A stretch of DNA of 64,000 bases from Seriola aureovittata (taxonomy: Eukaryota; Chordata; Actinopteri; Carangiformes; Carangidae). The stretch spans positions 9,202,583-9,266,582 of the forward strand of contig NC_079387.1 in NCBI RefSeq assembly GCF_021018895.1, written 5' to 3'. Under the pieces are notes generated by a model. That model ran no database searches and was not told the DNA's origin. It saw nothing but the letters and a program-made list of their open reading frames with translations. This document shows positions 49,737 to 62,105 of this stretch, in pieces. Each line of letters opens with the position of its first letter. The first letter of the stretch is position 1. A program made the translations under genes and the position numbers.

Positions 49737-50143
49737 GGAGAGAGAGGGAGAGAGAGGGAGAGAGAGTGTGTGTGAAGGAGAGATAGAGACAGAGAGCGGC
49801 TCAGTTGCCTTAGCAGCGCAGCTTCATTCCTCCACAGTCCGCTGCTGGGAGCGCCGCGCCGCGCTGCGCCTCACGGGGTTTCCCCTCGCACCACTTCACA
49901 AGAATGAAAACTGTCACACTCCGGTTAGTCTTCACTTATTCCCGCATTTAAAAAAAAAAAAAAAAAAACTCAACTTTGGAGGGGGTTTCTCTTCCCAAGT
50001 TTTACAACGACCCCCATCTCCCCCCGTTCTCCGGCTGTTATGAAGAAAAAGGCGACGGCGACAAGTTGATTCCCTTTGCGCGGCTCCCGTCTTTAAAGAA
50101 GCCCGTGCAGGTGTGACTAAGCCCGCTGCTGCCTACGGAGAGG

Positions 50144-53100
50144 ATGGCTCTGCCGGCGGTGAACGGGAGTGCGCTGCAGGTGTCGGCGGGCTGCGGGGAG
50201 CAGGGGAACCTCAGCGTGGAAGTTACCGATTATAACGTGAGCTGCACGAACAACTCCGTCCTCCCCAGACCGACCGCCAGAGCCAGAGGTGAGATTCTCC
50301 TCTCTTCTCCATCAAAAGGCAACATCTGGCCCCAAACAGATGTGTCATGGCTTATTGTTTTTAGTCAAACTGATTATCTGTGTCTAAATACTTTTTTATA
50401 GTTATTTCTTTTCACAAAAGCAACTTTATATCCGACTTTGAATATTTCCTACAAAATAAAAGCACCAACCTCTTGGTAGAAAAGATGGGAGTTTTGGAGC
50501 TTTTATTTCAGCTTGATGGTGTTGTAATTACAAACTGCCATCATGACTGAGTCACTGCTTTAAATGTAATCAGCAGACCTAATATGATTGGATCACAGAT
50601 ATTAAAATTGGGTGTTTGTAACATTCACAAAATGCACTTCTCCGTGCAATCACCCATTTTCTCATTTTCCTGCTCCCTGACTGATCTCATGTTTTACCAG
50701 AAAATGATTAGCAATCAGGGCGACTTCCTCAGCCTCAGTGTATGCAATCAATCAACAAGCAGCCCAATTTACTGCTGCTTCTCTCTGCATTCGTAATACC
50801 ACAATCGGAGTGAGCCAGCAGCTGTTTTAACTCTGAATGTTTATATTTCTTGCGTATAATTGTCAAATTGCTGAGCAGATTAAACCCAACACCCCAGGAT
50901 ATAAAGACCCTCGAGCCTTGTCTTCTATCAGGACACCAGTGGGCTGATTAGGTAATGAGGTCTGAACGTGGGCGGGAGTACTTTTTCTAATTTTTCCCCA
51001 ACTGCTGCTGCTGCAGTATCGAGAAAATTTCAAGTCGTGCCCCACTAAATAATTCACAGCCGCTCCTCCCTGTGTGCTGCATTACTTTTATTGACCTTAT
51101 ACACTAGGCAGGCAGTGAAGGTTCAACTATCCCAAGAGCAATCAGACACTGTGTTCGCTGTTTGACCAAGAGAAACGTCTTGCAGACAGATTAATGCTTC
51201 CCTTGCTCTCACTTTCGTCAGGTGACACACACACGTCTTTTATTTACTTTAATCCTTAGCAGACCTATTCCTTCTCTGCTCCCTCCCCTCAGGCCGGAGC
51301 AGAGCAGTTCAGCCTGATTATGCAGCTGTAATGTTGCTCTGATGTGATACTGTAGCACTGGGACAGGAAATTAAAGCCCCACCCAACCACTTGTGGAATT
51401 ACCCTGCCTGACTCATTGAATTGGAGATTTTCCTCTTTCCTTGCAGAAGAACTGATTCAGGTTTATTTTGTGAGATATGATGGTAAAAAATGTGCATAAA
51501 ATTTGCATAGATAACATATTTTTAGCACTTGATTTGATACTTAACCGTCAGCAATAAACAGGAAGTGATGCATTTCTTGTTTAACGGCAGTTTGAGCGAC
51601 ATAAATCTATAAAAAGCTTGGGATATATATTTATATGTGTAATCCAAAAGCCAGAGGGACTCAGTTTACTGTCGCACACTAAGACTTTGAAAACCCAGTG
51701 AATAAGAGGGAACCCCTCTTTTGATTTTTCAAAGGCTACGATCACTTCCTGACTGCAGGGTGTATGCTCTGACCTTTATATATCATCTTACTGAGCTTTT
51801 ATCTTTCACCAACCTCAGAGTCAAATGTCTCCAGGCAGCTCCATTACACTGCCGCCATCACCTGCATGGCTTGTTTTGCTCTTCTCCACTCAGGAGGTTT
51901 TCAAATTGTGGGGCGGCGTCTCCCTTGGGAGCCGTGGGAGAGTTACTTGAGGCCAGGACACTGTGTGTGAGAGGAGAGGTGCATGCTGGTGCTCTAAAAA
52001 AAAAAAACTCCAGGAAGTTAGTTATTGTAGTTTGGCCGCTGATGAGAAGCAGCAGGAATCTGAGCTGAGAATATCAGTTGAGGTGTTACGCTTTAATTTG
52101 AATATTTTCTCCGCTTAAACCGAATCTACACCTGCGAGATTATCATCATCTCGAATATCCATCGCATATAAACCTGCTTAAATAACGCAGGGAAATGATG
52201 CTTGTAATGACTCCAGAACTTGCCTGAGGATCATCAGGTTTAAGTAAGTAATCGATTGAGTAATCCAGTGATAATTGTCGGCGCATCTATGCAAATAGAA
52301 ACTGCTAACTGCTCTTCTGGCTTGATTTTAATGGAGCCAAAATGTAAACAAATATAGGCAACAACAAAACAAACCAATCCTCCTTTAGATGCACAGTATA
52401 TGTGAAGGAATGTGACTTAGTGTGTTAATATACAGCCTCCTATAAAGTCCAGGTACAGGTGTGATTTTATTGTGGTACACTGCTGTATCAAGCACATAAT
52501 AATATTTCAGTGACTACAGACTGAGGTGCGTGGAGGTGCATTGAAATTGCAGCTGCACAGCTCCTACAGTAACGAACATGAAACAACATCTGACATGTAT
52601 CACATTATGGTAATCGTTCTGGACCCGGGAGAGCAGTTCGGATCAGACGGGGGCCTTGTTTATGTGCTACAAACATCTGTAGCCGCACCTTGGCTCAGCC
52701 CGGACACTCTCCTTTCTCCCGCTGATTCAAAGTGGCACTTTGCTGAGCTCACCCGGTTCTCTGAGTGCATGTGAGATAAGTAATCATGAAGTGGATCTCA
52801 CGAGCATTAAATTGACACTGTTTCGCTTCTCAGAAACTTGTCACTGCAGAGAAGCTGTGCTCAGCTTCCTCAGAAATAGTTGGGGAGGGGAGATTATTAT
52901 ATAATATCTAACCAATTTCTACAACTGGGTGTCTTGTTGAAATTAATATCTTGTTCCCTTTGGTATGAACATGGTAATGTAGCCTGTCATAACATGATCA
53001 CAGTAATCAGATCAAATAATTGGAAAAATTTGAAGCGACCTGTCGAGGCGGAACAAACAGCACGCACATACACGCAGGCACTGAGGGTACAAAATATTTG

Positions 53101-56100
53101 GAGCATCCTCCTTCCTGATAATGAGCTGCAGCAGCTTGGAAATCCCTCTCTTTTAGTATGGATTTACCAGGGAAAATCAATAAGAGATTAAGGCTTTTAT
53201 ATGCACAGTGCATATATTACAGATGGCGAAGGTGTGTATTGATGGCTGAGGAGGATGACAGCACTAATAAAGATCCCCTCAAACATGTGCAGCAGTCCGT
53301 CAACCATGCAGTAGCTGTATTGATCTGTAATGCCCCGTGTCTGCACGCCAGCTTTATTAACTCGGTGTAGCGGAGGAATGTCGGGAGGTGGAGCTGCGGT
53401 TTTACAGGTTTCTGTGGTATCATTAGACTCAGTTCATATGATGTGGGACTAATTTCACTGACCGTTAATCCTTCGTGATGTGACTCACCACAGTGTAAGT
53501 GACAAATCTTAAACAGTCATACTTTATTGGGCTGTCAAGCCCACAGTGCATGATTTACAAGTTTAACGATTCTGATCTATCGATTTCCACTCTTTGAACT
53601 TTGAATCTTCCAAACTTCAGGGTCTCTATAGTCCTAACGAAGTCCAGTTAGTAATTGGACGGCATTGCATCCCCTTTGGAAACCTGGCGCCTCAGCGCTG
53701 GCTTTGTTTACATAGTGATTTATGGGAATCAGCTGGCAAACAGCTCAGCTCAATGTTTAATTTGATTCAGAAATCCCTTAAGATGCAACACTTCTAATAG
53801 CGACAAGGTGCTTGCTGCAATGAAACTACACTGAAGTTTAATCAATTTAAACAAGTTGGAAACCACTATAGTTAATTTCACTTCTTTTAATGAGTTTCTT
53901 GTGGCATTTTTGAAAATGGCTTCTCCATTAAGTGGATTATCAGAGCTTGAAGAGGTTTATTTGGGGTTGCATTCATGTTGATTGACAGGTGTCAGCCTTT
54001 TATACTCAGACAGGAAGTTGTCTTAGATTGACTAAGCCATCAAAGACTGACACAACTCTCATGTCTGTTGCTAAATATGAAGCTGGCGTCAGCAGCTCGT
54101 TAGCTTAGTTTAGCACAAAGACAGCTAGCCTGGCTAAGACATTACATATTGTGTTTGTTTCCTCTGCACAAAAGCTGAAGTGTAAAAAAAGACAAAATGT
54201 GGCTTTACTTGATTGTTAAAGACATGAAAATATCTTCTATCGAACACGAAACCAAATAATAATTTAAAGATGTGTGCTGTTCAGAGGTTACAACAACTAC
54301 TGTAAGTGTAGAGGTGTCTGTAAATGTAAAGCCTTGTACATCAGGAGTAACATTTAAAGCTCAACCCTAAAAGTGGAAGGTAGTGTGATGAGCGTTTAGT
54401 CACGTTACCTCCATCACCCAATCACAAAATTTAGCTTTTGATCAAAAGTAATCTCAAGTTTCTTTGTACACTGGTGTTTATATTTTGGAAAAGCAGCCAC
54501 TTCAGTTTGAGTAATTGTGTATAAAAGTGTTTTGGCCAATTCAGGAACTTCTGTTTTGTCATTGTTAAGTGGATGAGAGTTGAGAGACATCTATTATTTC
54601 AGTGCTGTTTGGCAGTTTTGGATGGGACCTCCCTTTGTTGAGGTATTAACAGAGATATTGAACTGACAAATTGTTTGGCCGTGGGTCGACCTGCCTGTGA
54701 AAAACAGAAGGTAATTTATCAAAGAGCAGCTCCACACACACTTTTCCTCTGATATTCTGGACGGGAGTGAGAGTCTAAAGTATTTTTCAGCAGTAGTGGA
54801 AATGGTCATCTGGAGTAGACCAGGATATCTCCAGTAACAGTAAAACCAAGGTTATGAAACACAGAAGTGTTGCAGAGAGATTCAAAGTCAATTTTGGACG
54901 AACACTCACAGAGGTAATGGTTGAATCATCGGCAATAAGTTAGAAGTTATTTTCATATTGGACTTGTCTACAGCATATGTGAGCTGTAAAGTAAGGATGC
55001 GGATGTGTTTTTATTAACTGTAATCACCAGATCTAATCCAAACTTGATCATCCTTTATTTGCAGAATCGTCTTGTGTCTACGTTCTGTGGCAAAGTGGTG
55101 ATGTACGATCTTCAGTTTGTCTCTTCAATTAAAAAGTAGTTAGTTATGCCTTAAGCCTGTCACGCAGCCATCACTGTCAGACATCTGGGAACTACAGGAA
55201 ACCGTACTATGCTATAGTAATTGGTATGCACCCTCACTCTGAGCATGGACTCCATGGGAGTATGGTTTACAGTTTTCAGCCAGCTCGCCTGTCGAACATT
55301 GGCAGGCATCTGCCCTCCTGTCACGGAGTTTGCAGAGACAGCAGAGTGGACAGGGAATTACTGAATTTGTCACCCTCAGGAGAGGCTGCAGTGCAGTAAC
55401 TCTGCCGCACATTGTGTGTGTTTCAGTGTTAAGTGTTTTACTTAAAATAGACGTGCCCTCACACATAACTGCATGTGTTCCCTGCCGTCAGGCTTATTGT
55501 CCAATGCTGTCTGCTTTGTAGGGATGGCGTGTCTTGCTGTGTGTCTTTACATGATTTCAAATTAAAATATTCACTTTACTACCTTAAAATATGGTGATGA
55601 AGCAGAGAGAGAGGAGGAATTAACTGCACCAGAGGCTCAAACACGTCTGACAGGGCCTCATGGGTAATTGAGAATGTGCTGAGCTCGTTTGCGCGCCATA
55701 AACAAGCTTTTTCCAACTTCCAAATATTTTGAAGTATCGCAGGATCAATATTATTCTCTCATGCAGTGGCAATGTGGAAAGACTAATTGAGTTGAATTGT
55801 GCTGACTGTAACACTAACTCCACAGTCGTGGGCTTCTGCATATTGAGCACTATGCTAAGTTACTGTCAAAGGATTCACTTGCCGCCACATTTCTAAGACC
55901 CATTAATACAGTGTGGTCATGTGTGGAGTGGACGGCTAAAATGAAGGCCAACAGCTCAAATCTGCAATCAGTCAGATTCACACAATCCAAATATATCCAA
56001 CATGAAATGAGGATGCTGGTAAAAAATTCAGTTTTAAGTCTAGATGAGATCCTCTACATGCAGGATACAAGGTGAGATCAGGGTTGGTATTCAGTGGCCG

Positions 56101-59100
56101 TGCTTTTCCTCTGTGATTGAAGCGAACATGAAGAAGAGGACAGAATAATGTGATCCTGATCCCTATCTTTTGATTGAATCTTTTACGATACAAGACACGC
56201 TGTGGACTCTCCGAACATAGCTTGGCAAATGGAGAAGAGGTTGTCTTCATGATTAACCATGACGACAGCCAAAGAATGATAGGGATTCAAGCCGGAGCGA
56301 TTAAGTCCTATAAGATCTCCATCCATTAACATAAACTAACTCGTAAACATAATGAGATGCATGTTTGTTCATATATAAAGTAACAATGAGATTTATGTAA
56401 TAGTACTAATAAATCCAATGTGTTAAAATGCTTAATTACCAGGTTTATTTTGCATTAAACCGGTTATTAAGCATTTAACAGGAGCTTTTTGTAAGTTTGG
56501 CTATCGCTACATAGCTAACATTAGCATTAACAGCTATTTACTCACCAGTCTAGAAGAAACGTTGCAAGTTCAGCATCAAACTTCATTTCCTTTACTCACC
56601 AACAGCTGCCTGCAAAGGTGGACAACAACACCAGTGTTAACTCTTTATCACATTTCTTCTTCCACTGAAGTTAGCACGCTAACCAGCTAGCCCTTGCCCA
56701 TCTTGTCACTTTCCAATACCTTTAAACCCTTTGGATGGAAACACATAAATCTTAAATATTAGGCTGAACACTTTTTGAAGTGCAGTGTGGAAAAGAATCA
56801 GGCATCAGAAGCAACCGCCAACTCTGAGGAAACATTCATACCGAGCTTGTTTGTAGTGGTTTATTCACAACTTGGAGTGTTTACAGGTTACGAGTGAAAA
56901 GGCTCCAAAACACAACCATTAATGGTTATGATGAAACGAATGTTGACATCAGATAAAGAGCAAATCAAGTGCAAAACACAGCCTGGTCTGACTTGAATTG
57001 AGCCAGTTTCCATGTGCTGTTTCACAGACAAACACTATAAAAGGTCAATTACAGCAGTTTATTATTCACATAGAGATAATCCTGTCAACTAATTTTTTAT
57101 AAAAGGAACAAAATCATCTTATTTTCACATGTACTAATTCATAAATATAAGATAATATTGTCATATGGGAAAAAGCCCACAGAAAAACTACAAGAAAACT
57201 AATCAATGATACATTTGTTTATCTCATAATGACATTTAAAAAATAAAAAGGTCTCTTCTCTTTCTGATTCCGACTTTGGAAGAAACTCTGTAATAAGAAT
57301 GTAAATTTAACTACAAGATGTTTTCCCTTTAAGAAAAAATGGAAATGTATCAACGGAATAGTGATCGAGCAAATCTAATGATATTAGACTTATTACTGCT
57401 GCCAAACGAAATTCAGTTAATATGTTTAGTAATTCAGCATGCACAGACGGCAATCATTCACTGAACCATCGTTGAAGAGCTTCCATTTTCAATTTTGAAG
57501 AAAAATATCTTAACTCAGGTTTCCCCTTACTGGCTTTTTCCAGAGCTTTCAACAGCATGTCACAGTCTTAGTCAGCAGATCATTCATATCTGAATAAATA
57601 TGAATATAAAATACTTTGATAGTTAAAATAATAATTAGTTTAAATGTTGCATAGTTAAGGTGTAGCAGCAGACGCCTTGCTTTCAACAGTGCATGAGAAG
57701 AAGGAATTAGTTGCTGACTCCCACAAGCTCAGGACTCATTTCCTGACTCATGTCTGCTGCTTCACAGGTTCATTTCCAAAGGGCTTTCAGCTCACTTGTA
57801 ATTAGGAGTAGCATCAGATTTGGACGGAGCTGACAGTCATTTCTAACAATTTGGAACATTTGATCATCTCACAGGGGCTCGGTATGAAATACAGCCCTGT
57901 GGCAAGGTTGTGATTGAAAGGATAGTTCAGAACTCGGGCCCTTTTTTTGCAACTACATCACCTCTAAGATTATTACTGTTCATTATTAATGATCTTTGTG
58001 ACGATTTATTCATATCTGATGATGAGATCCAGCTCCATCAGTCAAACCATGAAAAGTACCCCCCAGTAAAAAGCCTTCAAATGACACACTGTGCCTAGTT
58101 GTACTAATCCTATCCTAAAGATAAGACAAAGTGAAGTGATGTGATGAAGTTTTAATGATTCCCATGGGGGAATCATAATTACAGTTGGCATAGCAGCAGC
58201 CAATAGGAGCAAAGTAAGAACAGAACAAACAGAGTTTAACTAAACGAGTGTTGATCTCTCCGCCCTCGGTCATAGATAAATATTCCACGTATACAATTCC
58301 TGCTGCATGTGATATGATATACGATACATCAACTGATTTCCGAGGTGAACGCTATCCTTTTATCTGTGTAGTTGACTGTGGATTTGAACACGGCTGTCAC
58401 GCTTGAGCGAGTCTAGGGAGCCAAAGTGGATCGTCCTGGAGTCTCGGCTCCGGGGAGACAACACACCGTCAGTGCTCAATGAATAGATAATTCCATTTTC
58501 ACTTGGCTGGACTGCACAAAATGAAACCCAGCAGGAGCTGCTGAGCCGGTGGGAGCTCCCTGCTTGGTGTTTGTGTAGGGAGTCTCACAAGTCAGTGCTG
58601 ATGATGCATATCTCACATTATTCTATTGTGTAAATCAAACTTGTCACCTCGGTTGCAGATTTGTCCTTCACCGACTGAAACTGGGAGGGTGTGATGTCAG
58701 TCTTCAGCTGATGAAACTGCTCTCAAAGCCATCACAGGATTTTGTTATCAAAAGAATAATTCATATTTTCAATTGGGGGAAAGTGGGTGTCTCAGGTGGC
58801 AGAGGTGATTAACATGCATCCTGCTGTGTCTGGGGTTCAAATCCAGACCTCGTCTACTTTTATCTTTTCTGTGGAGTATCTCTCTCTGCAGGTTGTCCAA
58901 GTTGTAAATACTAAATTATGCCTTTGGCCTCTCACATTTCTTTAATATTTAATTCCAATAAATTGCTGCTGTTTTTTCTTTACAGGTAACATACATATTG
59001 TTTGGTGTATAATGTATATGGATATGGACAACCATTCTTCAGTATTGCAGCACTGCAACAGCACAAATGAGCTGTAGTGTTAGTAACCAATTAGCCTTGC

Positions 59101-59829
59101 AAAGCAACACTAAGAAATAATATTTAAAATACTGATAGTATTAGGCTTTGTGAAATGTTAACAGAAATAGTTTGGAAAATTAATTATCTAGAGGCACAGG
59201 ACATGGTACAAATTAGCAGCAGCGTAGCATTACAATAATGATGATAACAGAAAACTTCTGTGGTCACAAGTCACAGTAACTGGGTAATAACATGCTAAAA
59301 TGAAGATGATAAAAGTTAATTTTATAATAGCATAAGTACCACAAAGTTGGCAACTAAAATCAGTTACAAAGCAATATCCATCTGAAGTATGCTAATGCTA
59401 GCTAATGTTAGCCTACATACTGACTTACTAATGTCAGTTAGTGTGTTTTATTATTTATAGAAGGAAGATATTCCTGTTGTTGTTGTTTTTACTTTGTGGT
59501 CTAACAAAAACAAAACTTTATTCCAAGTCGTCTCAGAGTTGTGTTGTTGACAACGAGCAGCAAGAAAGGCTTTTATTTATATGAATTTAATTTTGAAAAC
59601 GCTGCAATTCATCATTATGTTTCAGATATAATTTTTATTCAGGAAGCATTCAAGTCGTGCCTCTGTGTGGGAGGACAATATGAAAATATGAAAATAAAAA
59701 TAGCCTTATTGCATCATTAACATGCTATTTGGTTCAGCACCCAGTGTGGCACAAAAATGCATTTTGAATCCCACATGAGCGATAACTAAACATACAGTAC
59801 TGTTTGTGTCCTGGTTCCACTCCTCATGA

Positions 59830-59860
<31 letters not shown>

Positions 59861-61429
59861 CTGCCTTCAAGGTGATGTGCAGCGCTCTGTCTGCAGGCCC
59901 TGCTGCAGACCTTTAGACTTCTCCCATGTCGCTGTCTTTAATCAGACGACTCAGTCAGCGCAGCACATGGCCGGCCCCGACCTTGTCCTGTCAGATACTT
60001 TCATTCTCAAACAGACTCGCTGTGACAGGCCGGTGTGAGTGAAGGGAGCATCCCAAAAACCCTCTGGCTGGGCCGTCCTGCTCTCACTGATGCTCAGCTG
60101 TATGGCAGCGATGAAAGAAGGAATCAATCTGAATCACTTATTTTAGGTGCTCCTGTGCAAAGGCATGTTTAATGGGGGCATTGTTTTAGAAGAGGCATGA
60201 TTTTAGAAGGGAGAATGACTCAATAAAGCTTTGGTTCCTGGCAATAATAAACTGATTATTTATTTCAGAATGATAAAATGTGGATTATTAATAGCTACGC
60301 CAAATAAACAACATCTGGTTGTGTTATTTGTTGTCGTTTTGTGTCTCTTTGTGGTAATTTTGCATCATTTTGTAGTTGTTTGCGTCTATATGGCTGTTTT
60401 GTGTTGCTTTGTGGTCATTTCACTGACTTTCCAACAAGAAACGTTAACAGCCACTTCAGGTTCTGGGGCTGGCAACACCTCTGACCACACCTCTACCCTC
60501 ACCCCTGCTCCTCTCATTAGTATTTCAATTATTGAATCTGTCACCTGAGTAAAAACCGTGACACCACCTGAGAGAAAGATGCTGATGATGCAAATAAAAA
60601 AACTGACAGAACTGTTTAATTTCGGTCTTGTTTTTCCAGTTTCAGTTGTATTCCCAGGTCACCACCTGACACAGTCTGTTTAACTCTCGATGTTTTTGTC
60701 TTCTTTTGTTCCCAGTGTCATTATTTCAATTATTGTTTGGCTCACGAAGAGGAAAATACAGACACTTGCACAATTTAAGATGTCGATTATGCAGAGTTAT
60801 TCTATCTTGTAATAGACTGTTGTTTATGCGCTTTGACTCCCATTTCCCAGGTGAACAACCTGATACAGTCTGTTCTCTTCATGCATTGATGTTATTGTTT
60901 TCTTTCTGCTTTTTCTTCTCCGTCTTTCTTATTTTATTGTTGCATGTGTCAAATACGTGGGTTGCTTGAATATTACTCAGTCCTGCGTGTATTTGTCTCT
61001 CATAACTACAAGAGAAAGTTCCCACTCTTGCTTACCGAGATGTTTTATTGAAACAAGGTGATGTTTCCTAGATAATGTCAATTAATTCAAAGCTGTGTAC
61101 TTGGTAATTCACTGGCGCAAACGTGAATTGATCCTCCGATCAGCTATGTATTAAGTTGTCTCTGTCTTTGTCCCTGTCAGAGATGGACTCGCTGCGTATC
61201 CTCCTCTACTCGCTCATCTTCCTGATCAGCGTCTTCGGAAACCTGCTGATCATCGTGGTCCTGATGCTGAACAAGCGCATGCGGACCGTCACCAACTCCT
61301 TCCTGCTGTCGCTGGCGGTCAGCGACCTGATGATGGCCATCTTCTGCATGCCCTTCACCCTCATCCCCAACATCTTGGAGGACTTCATCTTCGGAGCCTC
61401 CATGTGCAAGACCGTCACCTACTTTATGG
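50144..61429 (+). CDS. cckar: Cholecystokinin A-type receptor (CCKAR), first two coding exons; gene runs past the window
   Basis: Exon 1 is 50144-50288 and exon 2 is 61181-61429; both end in phase 1 and join as ...ARAR-E-MDSLRILLYS. Exon 1 encodes an extracellular N-terminus with four N-glycosylation sequons (NGS, NLS, NVS, NNS). Exon 2 encodes TM1 (LLYSLIFLISVFGNLLIIVV), intracellular loop 1 (NKRMRTVTN), TM2 (FLLSLAVSDLMMAIFCMPF), extracellular loop 1 and the start of TM3 with the conserved Cys (MCKTVTYFMG). NKRMRTVTN, DFIFG and CKT.TYFMG are closer to CCKAR than to CCKBR. The product is a class A GPCR for cholecystokinin peptides, coupled mainly to Gq. Exon 3 is not inside the window. Confidence 0.9.
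54055..54245. mobile_element. Fragment of the palindromic MITE-like family
   Basis: ttagcttagtttagcacaaag, cagctagcctggctaagac and gctgaagtgtaaaaaaagac match the order of words in one arm of the family. Confidence 0.5.
57900..58190 (+). mobile_element. Possible retroelement debris
   Basis: A frame reading SPLRLLLFIINDL ... LFISDDEIQLHQ faintly resembles the reverse-transcriptase signature GPLLF.LYINDL ... ADDT. It is followed by ttaatgattcccatggggg ... aattacagtt...agcagc, a phrase common in fish repeats. Highly degraded; could be chance. Confidence 0.25.
58784..58860 (+). mobile_element. tRNA-like SINE remnant
   Basis: gggtgtctcaggtggcagagg resembles a tRNA 5' half with an A-box. It is followed 30 bp later by ggttcaaatcc, a B-box. 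The spacing suits a tRNA-derived SINE head; no clear target duplication or tail was found. Confidence 0.45.
59831..59860 (+). repeat. (TG)n microsatellite
   Basis: Pure GT dinucleotide repeat in cckar intron 1. Confidence 0.95.
60318..60424 (+). repeat. Degenerate tandem repeat, unit about 20-24 bp
   Basis: Diverged units built on the theme ttttgtgtctctttgtggtc (for example cgttttgtgtctctttgtgg, ttttgtgttgctttgtggtc). The overlapping open frame is rich in Val, Leu and Phe only because of this repeat. Confidence 0.6.
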
Positions 61430-61653
61430 GTGAGCGTGAATTGTCTCATTTCAAACCCTGCCGAACTGCAATATATTCCAACAGATTAATTTCCTATAGA
61501 ACTGGATAGAACTGGTGTGAAGACTTCTTGTTTCCAAATTCAGCAGTGAGTTTAGGAAGTCATAAATCTCTCCAGCTGGCAAAGAAATCAATGATCTTAC
61601 TAATTGCAATTCTTTGCTCTGTTTTTGTTCATGTTTGAAGACGAATTAGTGGA

Positions 61654-61656
<3 letters not shown>

Positions 61657-61712
<56 letters not shown>
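61657..61712 (+). repeat. (TA)n microsatellite
   Basis: About 28 TA units, self-complementary, flanked on both sides by agtggaatat-like words. Confidence 0.95.
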
Positions 61713-61716
<4 letters not shown>

Positions 61717-61884
61717 GAATATTAGTGTGCATGTAAACGTACTGATTAACAACTGATTAACAACTATTAGCAGGGATAGTGGCGCTAATAAGATCAGTTC
61801 TCCTGCACGTGGAGCTTCATGTGATTTAAAATGAGAAAAATAGATCCTGTTATACTGTATCTCATTTGTTTAGTTAAACAAGTT

Positions 61885-62105
61885 ATGCGCCTGGTCAAGA
61901 AATAGTCCTGCACATAACTCATCATAAAACCCAAATTTATTGTTTTACTCTTCAGTTTTTTTTACAGATAAAGACAAATAACATGCTATGTGTTCATTAA
62001 TGAGTTTTAAAGTTGCTGGTAGACAGATTATGTTACTATTAGACAAAGCCTGGCAAGCCGATTCCTAATTTCCTGTCTTTATGCTATATATCATATAGAT
62101 TTATA
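61885..62105. mobile_element. Fragment of the palindromic MITE-like family
   Basis: caagaaatagtcctgcacat, aatgagttttaaagttgctgg, gttactattagacaaagcctgg and ttcctgtctttatgct follow the order of the right half of the copy at 11335-11665. Confidence 0.55.

Larger units (their letters stand above)
42766..50143. other. 7.4-kb spacer between divergent cpo and cckar
   Basis: No convincing gene. It contains a (TG)n tract near 45798-45819, a MITE-family fragment at about 46580-46725, a degraded LINE at 47257-47600 and a dispersed repeat at about 49320-49510. A (GA)n tract lies at 49700-49734, then a GC-rich segment (49840-50130, with ggagcgccgcgccgcgctgcg) that is the likely cckar promoter and leader. 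The longest open frame (about 120 codons at 48008) shows no domain or splice context. Confidence 0.6.
50289..61180 (+). other. cckar intron 1 (10.9 kb)
   Basis: Mostly unique AT-rich sequence. Supported contents are a MITE-family fragment (about 54055-54245), possible retroelement debris (57900-58190), a tRNA-like SINE remnant (58784-58860), a (TG)n tract (59831-59860) and a degenerate tandem repeat (60318-60424). Two partly similar segments lie near 60655 and 60845, sharing cccaggt..acctga.acagtctgtt. No nested gene recognised. Confidence 0.65.
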
